A stretch of DNA of 64,000 bases. Origin: Blastococcus sp. MG754426 (GTDB lineage: Bacteria > Actinomycetota > Actinomycetes > Mycobacteriales > Geodermatophilaceae). Below the pieces are notes generated by a model that was not told the DNA's origin, made no database searches, and saw only the letters and a list, made by a program, of their open reading frames with translations. The position numbers and the translations under genes are program-made. This document shows positions 58,718-64,000 of this stretch, in pieces; the first letter of the stretch is position 1; every line of letters starts with the position of its first letter. The DNA lies in contig NZ_SSXC01000006.1 of NCBI RefSeq assembly GCF_021699055.1, positions 22,879 to 86,878 of the forward strand, read 5' to 3'.

Positions 58718-59353
58718 TCATCGGCGGATGAGCCCTCGAGCGGTGGCGGCGGCCACGGCAGCGGTCCGTGAATCGACGCCAAGCTTGGCGTAGATGTGCA
58801 CGAGGTGGGACTTCACGGTCGCCTGGCTGAGGAACAGTCGCCCGCTGATCTGCTGATTCGACAGTCCTTCGGCCACCAGCTGCAGAACCTCGACCTCACG
58901 GAAACTGAGCGTCTCGGCGGGCGTTCGTACGCGGTCCATCAGCCGCTGTGCGATCTCCGGAGCGAGCGCGGATTTGCCCGCGGCTGCCGTCCGTACTGCG
59001 GCGGCGAGCTCGTCGGGCGGGGTGTCCTTCAGCAGGTAGCCGGTGGCGCCGGCCTCGATCGCGGCGAGGATGTCCACGTCGGTGTCGTAGGTGGTTAGCA
59101 CAAGCACCCGTGGCGCGCCGGAGCGAGCGGTGATGAGCGCGGTGGCCTGCGAGCCGCCCATGCCGCTGCCGAACTGCAGGTCCATGAGCACCACGTCGAC
59201 TTCCAGCTCGGCGGCGAGCTCGACGGCCCGCTCGGCGGTGGGCGCCTCGGCCACGACGTCGAAGTCCGGCTCGCCCTCCAGGACCGCACGCAGGCCGGCG
59301 CGGACGACGGGGTGGTCGTCGGCGAGCAGCAGCCGGACGGGTCCGGACGTCAA
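58718..59353 (-). CDS. LuxR/NarL-family response regulator
   Basis: 211 aa from TTG 59353, whose TTGA overlaps the kinase stop. Receiver domain: LLLADDHPVVRAGLRAVLEG, phospho-acceptor region DVVLMDLQFGSGMGG, Thr and Lys in VLVLTTYDTD and GYLLKDTPPDE. Output domain: C-terminal LuxR HTH (LSFREVEVLQLVAEGLSNQQ; ATVKSHLVHIYAKLGVDSRT). Pairs with the adjacent histidine kinase and probably controls the divergent ABC transporter operon. Confidence 0.9.
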   Translation of the reverse strand: MTSGPVRLLLADDHPVVRAGLRAVLEGEPDFDVVAEAPTAERAVELAAELEVDVVLMDLQFGSGMGGSQATALITARSGAPRVLVLTTYDTDVDILAAIEAGATGYLLKDTPPDELAAAVRTAAAGKSALAPEIAQRLMDRVRTPAETLSFREVEVLQLVAEGLSNQQISGRLFLSQATVKSHLVHIYAKLGVDSRTAAVAAATARGLIRR

Positions 59354-60567
59354 GCCGACACCTCCTCGACGGTGCCTGCGGGGACCGGGAGGGTGGCCGC
59401 CACCGCCGTGCCCTTGCCGGGCGCGGACTCCACGACCAGCGCGCCCTGCAGGGCGCGCGCGCGAGCGCGCATCGCCGCCAGGCCGAACCCAGTCCCGTCC
59501 GGACCCTGGCCGGGCGGTGCGACCAGCTCGGGGTCGAACCCGGTGCCGTCGTCGACGATGTCGAGGGCGACGTCGGTGCCCATGTAGCTCAGCGTCAGCT
59601 CGACGCGTGACGGCTGCCCGTGCTGGACGGCGTTGGCGAGCGCCGCCTGTGCGATGCGCAGCAGCGCGGTCTCCTGGGCAGCCGGCAGCTCGATCGGCAC
59701 ACCGGAGATGGAGGCGTGCACGGCCAGCCCAAAGGCATCGGCGGTGGTCGCGCACAGCTGCTTGAGCGCGGCGGGCAGTGAGCCCGCCACCTCCAGGCCC
59801 GGCGGAGTCCAGTCCCGGACGAAGCGCCGCGCCTCGGCAAGGTTGTCGACGGCGGCCTGGCGGGCCTGCCGCACGTGACCGAGGGCGCTGTCCGACCGGC
59901 CGGGAAGGGCGCGCTCCGCGGCGCGGAGCAGCAGCTGGATGCTGGACAGGCCCTGGGCGAGGGTGTCGTGGATCTCCCGGGCGAGCCGCTCGCGTTCGGC
60001 CAGCACCCCACCCGTGTGCTCGGCGGCGGCCAGGTCGGCGCGGGCGGCGGTGAGCTCGTCGATCAGCCGCCGGCGCGCTTCGCTCTCCCGGTACAGCGCC
60101 TGGTAGCCGAGCACGGTGGCCACCGCGACGGCCGCGCCCAGGACCGGGCCGAGGACCATCGGCGCGGTGAGGCCGTCCTGGTGCCAGGCGAACCCGGCGA
60201 TCGCCGCGACAGTCGTGGTCGCGACGGCGGTGAGCCCCCAGCGCATGGGCAGCAGGTGGAGCTGGACGAAGAACAGCGGGAAAGCCAGCCAGATGCCGTC
60301 CGGCGTCCAGTACAGGAGCACCAGCCAGCCGAGGCCCAGGATCGTCAGCCAGATTGCCGCCGCGGCGGTGGAGCGCTGCACCGACGGCAGAGCAGGGCCG
60401 ACGGCGTAGATCAGGCCCACGGCGACCGCCGCGGCGAGGACCGCACCGGCATGCGGGGCGTCCTCGGCGACGGCGCGTGCGACGGCCAATCCCAGCAGCG
60501 CGAGCACCAGCAGGTGCAGACAACCGCGCAGCACCGGCTGTACCGGAACGGGAGCAGTCGGGGTCAT
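59350..60567 (-). CDS. NarL-type sensor histidine kinase (HisKA_3)
   Basis: 405 aa from ATG 60567 (GGAGGTGCC directly upstream). About five N-terminal membrane helices form the sensor (residues 10-155). The HisKA_3 motif ERERLAREIHDTLAQGLSSI carries the phosphorylated His, and a HATPase domain follows (AQAALANAVQHGQPSRVELT; LDIVDDGTGFDPE; GTGFGLAAMRARA). Overlaps the response-regulator gene (TTGA). Diverges from the FtsX/ABC genes across 181 bp, suggesting it senses a membrane stress or compound handled by that transporter. Confidence 0.9.
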   Translation of the reverse strand: MTPTAPVPVQPVLRGCLHLLVLALLGLAVARAVAEDAPHAGAVLAAAVAVGLIYAVGPALPSVQRSTAAAAIWLTILGLGWLVLLYWTPDGIWLAFPLFFVQLHLLPMRWGLTAVATTTVAAIAGFAWHQDGLTAPMVLGPVLGAAVAVATVLGYQALYRESEARRRLIDELTAARADLAAAEHTGGVLAERERLAREIHDTLAQGLSSIQLLLRAAERALPGRSDSALGHVRQARQAAVDNLAEARRFVRDWTPPGLEVAGSLPAALKQLCATTADAFGLAVHASISGVPIELPAAQETALLRIAQAALANAVQHGQPSRVELTLSYMGTDVALDIVDDGTGFDPELVAPPGQGPDGTGFGLAAMRARARALQGALVVESAPGKGTAVAATLPVPAGTVEEVSA

Positions 60568-60748
60568 GGCACCTCCAGGCTAGGCAGCTGCGCGAGCACC
60601 GCATCCATCGAAAGGTTGAGGCGGCCGTGCACCTCCTGGCCTGGCCGGAGCAGTCTCCCGCACGATGCCTGGAATGCCCTCTCCTGGCGAGGCTGGATCC
60701 AGTCGCCGGGCACGTCGCCTGGCACGTGCAGCGAGGAGAGCCTGAACC

Positions 60749-61831
60749 GTGTTCGTCGCCTGGAGAGACCTCCGGTTCGCCAAGGGACGCTTCGTCCTCA
60801 TGGGCGCCGTGGTCGTGCTCATCACGGTGCTGGTCGGGCTGGTGTCCGGCCTGACCGCCGGCCTGGCCCGGGCCAACACCTCCGCCATCACCGACCTGCC
60901 CGCCGACTCCCTCGCGTTCGCCGCGCCCGCCGACGGAGAGGGCTTCTCCTTCACCGTCTCCAGCGTCGACGCCGACACGTGGACGGCATGGGAGCGGGTG
61001 CCCGGAGTCACGAGCGCCGAGCCGCTGGGCATCCTCACCACCCGCGCGCAGACCGACGGGCGGACGGCCAGCGTGTCCGCGTTCGGGGTGCAGGCGGGCT
61101 CCGGCCTGGCCCCGTCCGCCGGGCAAGTCCGGGACGGCGCGGTCGTGCTGTCCACCGCCGCCGCGGACGAGCTCGAGGCCCGAATTGGGGACACCGTCAC
61201 GGTGGCCGGGCAGGAACTGCGGGTGGCCGACATCGCCGGGGACGCCTCCTACAGCCACACCCCCGTCATGTGGACCAGCCTGGACGACTTCCAGGCGCTC
61301 ACCGGCAGCACCGGCGACGACGATCCCAGCGCCACCGTCATCGCGCTGACCACCACCTCCGACGCCGACCTGGCCGCCGCCGACGCCGAGCTGGGCACCA
61401 CGACGGTCAGCCGCGACGACGCCCTGTCCGCGATCGGGTCGTTCACCTCAGAGAACGGCTCCCTGCAGCTGATGCGCGGATTCTTGTTCGCGATCTCCGC
61501 ACTGGTGATCGGTGCGTTCTTCACCGTCTGGACCATCCAGCGCAGCGGCGACATCGCCGTCCTCAAGGCACTGGGCGCGTCCACGGGCTACCTGCTGCGC
61601 GACGCGCTCGGCCAGGCCGTGGTGCTGCTCGTGCTCGGCACCGTCGCCGGCACCGCGATCGCGGTCGCCGCCGGCGCCGCCCTCGGCCACGCCGTGCCGT
61701 TCGTCCTCGACCTCGCCACCGTCGCCGTCCCGGCGCTGGTCATGATCGCGCTCGGCGTCGCCGGCGCAGCCCTGTCCATCCGCCGGATCACCTCCGTCGA
61801 CCCGCTGACCGCCCTGGGAAGTGCCCGATGA
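60749..61831 (+). CDS. FtsX-like ABC permease
   Basis: 360 aa from GTG 60749 (AGGAGAG upstream). N-terminal helix GRFVLMGAVVVLITVLVGLV, an extracytoplasmic domain of about 200 residues, then three C-terminal helices (LLFAISALVIGAFFTVW-like; VVLLVLGTVAGTAIAVAAG) with the FtsX core. MacB/LolC-type permease, coupled to the ATPase by an ATGA overlap. Confidence 0.85.
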   Translation: MFVAWRDLRFAKGRFVLMGAVVVLITVLVGLVSGLTAGLARANTSAITDLPADSLAFAAPADGEGFSFTVSSVDADTWTAWERVPGVTSAEPLGILTTRAQTDGRTASVSAFGVQAGSGLAPSAGQVRDGAVVLSTAAADELEARIGDTVTVAGQELRVADIAGDASYSHTPVMWTSLDDFQALTGSTGDDDPSATVIALTTTSDADLAAADAELGTTTVSRDDALSAIGSFTSENGSLQLMRGFLFAISALVIGAFFTVWTIQRSGDIAVLKALGASTGYLLRDALGQAVVLLVLGTVAGTAIAVAAGAALGHAVPFVLDLATVAVPALVMIALGVAGAALSIRRITSVDPLTALGSAR

Positions 61832-62517
61832 GCCTGCACCTGACCGATGTCACCCTCACCTACCCCGACGGCGGTGCTCGCCTGACCGCCCTGGACGACG
61901 TCGACCTGGACGTGCCGGCCGGCACCATCACCGCCCTCGTCGGCCCGTCCGGCTCCGGCAAGTCCAGCCTGCTGGCCGTCGCGGCCACACTCATCAGCCC
62001 GGACACCGGGCACGTGGTCATCGCCGGCACCGACACCACGGGGCTGAGCCGCAGCCGGCTGACCGAGCTGCGCCGCACCCGGATTGGCATGGTCTTCCAG
62101 CAGCCCAACCTGCTGCCGTCACTGACCGCCGCCGAGCAACTCCAGGTGATGGCCCACCTCGACGGCCGCGCCCCGAGGGCCGCACGAGGCCACGCCATGG
62201 AACTCCTCGAGGCCGTCGGGCTCACCGGGCAGGCCGACCGCCGGCCGCACCAGCTCTCCGGCGGCCAGCGGCAGCGCATCAACATCGCCCGCTCGCTGAT
62301 GAACGAGCCGGCCGTGCTGCTGGTCGACGAGCCCACCAGCGCCCTGGACCAAGAACGAGGCGCCGCGATCCTGGACCTCATCACCACCCTCACCCACCGG
62401 CAAGGAACCGCCACCGTCCTGGTCACCCACGACCGCACCCACCTGACCGCCGTCGACCAGATCGTCGAGATCCACGACGGACACCTGCGCAGCCCCGTTA
62501 CGGCCGGACACCGCTGA
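61828..62517 (+). CDS. ABC transporter ATPase (MacB/LolD type)
   Basis: 229 aa from ATG 61828. Walker A ALVGPSGSGKSSLLAVAATL, Q-loop MVFQQPNLLPSLTA, signature LSGGQRQRINIARSL, Walker B VLLVDEPTSALDQ, switch His in LVTHDRTHL. Works with the FtsX-like permease, probably exporting a lipid, antibiotic or peptide. Likely induced by the divergent two-component system. Last intact gene before the right island end. Confidence 0.9.
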   Translation: MSLHLTDVTLTYPDGGARLTALDDVDLDVPAGTITALVGPSGSGKSSLLAVAATLISPDTGHVVIAGTDTTGLSRSRLTELRRTRIGMVFQQPNLLPSLTAAEQLQVMAHLDGRAPRAARGHAMELLEAVGLTGQADRRPHQLSGGQRQRINIARSLMNEPAVLLVDEPTSALDQERGAAILDLITTLTHRQGTATVLVTHDRTHLTAVDQIVEIHDGHLRSPVTAGHR

Positions 62518-62699
62518 GGGCCATCACCCCTCCGCGGCGGCCAGCAGCGACCAGGCGATGCCCCGGGATTGGGGGGCAGTTGGGGGTGTCCCAGGCGGGG
62601 GAAGACATCCGGACCCCCTCCGCCTCGGCCGGCGTCATCGGAGTGGCGCACACCGTGGTCCGGCGACGATGTGCAGGAGTTCGTTCATCGGATCGCACC

Positions 62700-62719
62700 T
62701 AAGGCACGCGGAAAGCACG
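62700..62719 (+). repeat. Paired TAAGGCACG-like repeats at right island end
   Basis: TAAGGCACG (62700-62708) and GAAAGCACG (62711-62719) start 11 bp apart, matching the pair at 7478-7497 in sequence, spacing and orientation. They lie about 50 bp inside the right tRNA-Gly fragment. The stretch 62518-62699 has no gene. Confidence 0.5.
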
Positions 62720-62766
62720 ACGGCCACCTCGTGAGGCTGTCACCAGCGGATTCACGGGTGGAGTCA

Positions 62767-62814
62767 CCCAGCCTTCCAAGCTGACTGTGCGGGTTCGATT
62801 CCCGTCACCCGCTC
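62767..62814 (+). other. Putative attR: 3' fragment of tRNA-Gly
   Basis: Begins with the 17-base identity CCCAGCCTTCCAAGCTG (62767-62783), then a T-arm around GCGGGTTCGATTCCCGT and the acceptor end CACCCGCTCC. The 5' half of the tRNA is absent. The sequence after the identity differs from the intact tRNA-Gly at 7289, consistent with this being the original chromosomal 3' end displaced by the island. Confidence 0.6.
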
Positions 62815-62823
62815 CGATGCGAT

Positions 62824-62856
62824 GTAGCGGGACACCTCTCACAGGTGTCCCGCTAC
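62824..62856 (+). terminator. Strong hairpin following the tRNA-Gly fragment
   Basis: GTAGCGGGACACCT and AGGTGTCCCGCTAC are perfect 14-bp arms with a 5-nt loop (CTCAC). It lies just after the tRNA remnant, as expected for the terminator of the original tRNA gene, now separated from the functional tRNA by the island. Confidence 0.7.
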
Positions 62857-62953
62857 GTCATTCACGGTCATCTTGCGGTTGTTTGTACCCGGGTCGGGGT
62901 GGGGGCAGGGGCGCGGAGTAGTTGTCCGTGAGTTGCAATGATGCGGACGCGCG

Positions 62954-63037
62954 GACATCTACGTCCACGAGCCCGCCGAGGGCGACGAGAAGTTCCTGGA
63001 GGAGACCCGCCGCCCTCTGGGCCAGAAGGCCGCGTAG
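62954..63037 (+). pseudogene. Short C-terminal coding remnant
   Basis: In-frame DIYVHEPAEGDEKFLEETRR to a TAG at 63035-63037, with no start codon or ribosome site. It reads like the end of a real protein cut off by earlier events at the island edge. Family unknown. The following 63038-63464 has no convincing gene. Confidence 0.3.
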
Positions 63038-63464
63038 GCGGCGCGAATCGAGGGGCCGGCTGCTCAGGCAGCCGGCACCTCCTCTTCGCGCGTTGGGCCG
63101 ACCGACTGGATCCGCCCGTCGACTACCGCGATCGCCGGAACTTCGAGAAGAAGCCGCCGCCAGCGCGGCCGGCCTGCCGATCGTGCCCTGGGCAGCGCTG
63201 TGCGGCTGGGACGCCTCGCATCACCTGGTCCACGTGCTGACCGCAGCCGGCCCACGTTGTGTTGCCGCATGTCTTGCAGGACACCGCTCGACACATCCGT
63301 CCTTTTCCTTCTCCTCGAGGGTGATCGCGAGGGCGGAGGTCCTCGTCGACACCGGTGTTCCACCACACAGGTGGGGTGCAGGCAGCGCTGGCTTGGTGAG
63401 CTCTGCCGCTCGCACAACATGCCCCCGGGGGAATGCGTCGGACGGTGCTACCGTTGGTCCACAC

Positions 63465-63480
63465 ATACCCCCCCGGGTAT
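63465..63480. promoter_or_regulatory. CsoR/CstR-like operator palindrome
   Basis: ATACCCCCCCGGGTAT: 6-bp arms ATACCC/GGGTAT with a CCCC centre, 28 bp upstream of the rhodanese start. C/G-tract palindromes of this kind are operators of CsoR-family repressors (Cu+ or persulfide sensors). The regulator gene is outside the window. Confidence 0.5.
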
Positions 63481-63507
63481 CTGACCCACAGACTTTCAGG
63501 AGCTGAC

Positions 63508-63822
63508 GTGATCCCCGAGATCGACCAGAACACCTTTGCCGCCCGGCTCGCCGAGGGCGATGCCCTCGTCGTCGACGTGCGCGAGGCGCGCGAGTACCGC
63601 CCCGGCCACGTCCCCGGCGCGCAGAACATGCCGCTGAGCGTGCTGCCGGCCCGCCTGCCCGAGCTGCCGAAGGACCGTCCGGTCTACGTGATCTGCCAGG
63701 CCGGTGGCCGCAGTGCCCAGGCGACGGCCCTCATGCGCGGCGTCGGCATCGACGCCACCAGCGTCGCCGGCGGCACCGGCGCCTGGATCGAGTCCGGCCG
63801 CCCGGTCGCCACCGCCGCCTGA
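63508..63822 (+). CDS. Single-domain rhodanese (sulfurtransferase)
   Basis: 104 aa from GTG 63508 (AGGAG 6 bp upstream). VDVREAREYRPGHVPGAQNM matches the rhodanese entry motif. The active-site loop is YVICQAGGRSAQA, with the catalytic Cys in CQAGGRS. It lies between a CsoR/CstR-like operator and a metallo-beta-lactamase-fold gene, an arrangement used for persulfide or sulfide detoxification. Confidence 0.85.
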   Translation: MIPEIDQNTFAARLAEGDALVVDVREAREYRPGHVPGAQNMPLSVLPARLPELPKDRPVYVICQAGGRSAQATALMRGVGIDATSVAGGTGAWIESGRPVATAA

Positions 63823-63859
63823 CCTGAACCACGCCACCACGGCCCCGAGAGGAACCCCG

Positions 63860-64000
63860 ATGACGATCACCGTCCTCCCCCTGGACACCCCCGGCCTGGG
63901 TGACCGCACCTACATCGCCCACGACGGCGAGGTCGCGCTCGTGGTCGACCCGCAGCGCGACTACGACCGCGTGCTCGGCATCGCCGAGGCCGCCGGCGTC
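63860..64000 (+). CDS. Metallo-beta-lactamase-fold protein (start only; persulfide dioxygenase-like)
   Basis: ATG 63860, GAGAGGA upstream. Only 47 residues are in the window. MTITVLPLDTPGLGDRTYIA and VALVVDPQRDYDRVLGIAEA match the N-terminus of MBL-fold/rhodanese persulfide dioxygenases (ETHE1/CstB-like). Follows the rhodanese by 37 bp, probably in the same operon. Confidence 0.65.
   Translation, partial: MTITVLPLDTPGLGDRTYIAHDGEVALVVDPQRDYDRVLGIAEAAGV

Noticed and set aside
62824..62856. Hairpin containing GGGACACC as another copy of the dispersed repeat
   Set aside because: Shares only a short G/C stretch. The perfect 14-bp stem directly after the tRNA end fits a terminator.

Overview
The window is high-GC, gene-dense DNA with GTG/TTG starts, Shine-Dalgarno sequences and ATGA/GTGA stop-start overlaps typical of an actinobacterium. 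The gene mix (GAF-ANTAR regulator, SCO6880-type secretion protein, MobF relaxase, actinobacterial-style integrase) suggests a Geodermatophilaceae-like organism, but the genus is an inference.

Left chromosomal flank (1-7.3 kb): a peptide/nickel-type ABC importer operon on the minus strand, diverging from two CNNM/CorC-type (CBS-domain) membrane proteins. The first of these is preceded by a short proline-containing leader ORF and a hairpin that holds its ribosome binding site. Then come a convergent terminator, a GAF-ANTAR regulator and a tRNA-Gly(UCC).

Integrated element (about 7.31-62.78 kb): a roughly 55 kb island appears to be inserted in tRNA-Gly. A 17-base anticodon-arm identity and a 3' tRNA-Gly fragment recur at the right end, followed by a strong hairpin. 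Paired TAAGGCACG-type repeats with the same 11-bp period lie just inside both ends. The left third (7.6-22 kb) is a patchwork of probable defence and accessory genes: a PIN/DUF4935 protein, a DUF4062 protein, an EVE-domain/NucS-like nuclease, a RusA-like protein, a GIY-YIG-helicase-methyltransferase restriction system and unknowns. Several single genes are bracketed by a dispersed repeat of about 29 bp. The centre (22.5-55 kb) is the transfer machinery: a very large MobF relaxase-helicase fused to a DnaG-like primase, a PIN-like/DUF433 toxin-antitoxin pair, a DUF5710-HNH protein, a type IV secretion operon (ParA-like, VirB2-like, TrbL-like, SCO6880, VirB4, M23 hydrolase, VirD4/TraG), and a complete Tad/Flp pilus assembly operon (lipoprotein, SAF/CpaB, TadZ, TadA, TadB, TadC, Flp pilin, three TadE/G-like proteins, and a LysM-BTAD membrane protein). 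The right part holds an XRE regulator, a small ORF, an excisionase and a tyrosine integrase, followed by a 3' fragment of a second tRNA (histidine type). A cargo segment follows: an ACT-like protein, a two-component system and an FtsX/ATPase ABC transporter.

The strongest unexplained signal is a shared operator-like motif: two ACTGGAG repeats exactly 11 bp apart. It sits upstream of the relaxase, the secretion operon, the Tad operon and the xis/int side of the XRE regulator. It looks like one regulatory circuit linking transfer and excision.

Right flank (62.8-64 kb): a decayed stretch, then a CsoR/CstR-like palindrome upstream of a single-domain rhodanese and the start of a metallo-beta-lactamase-fold protein, consistent with a sulfide/persulfide or copper-linked sulfur operon.
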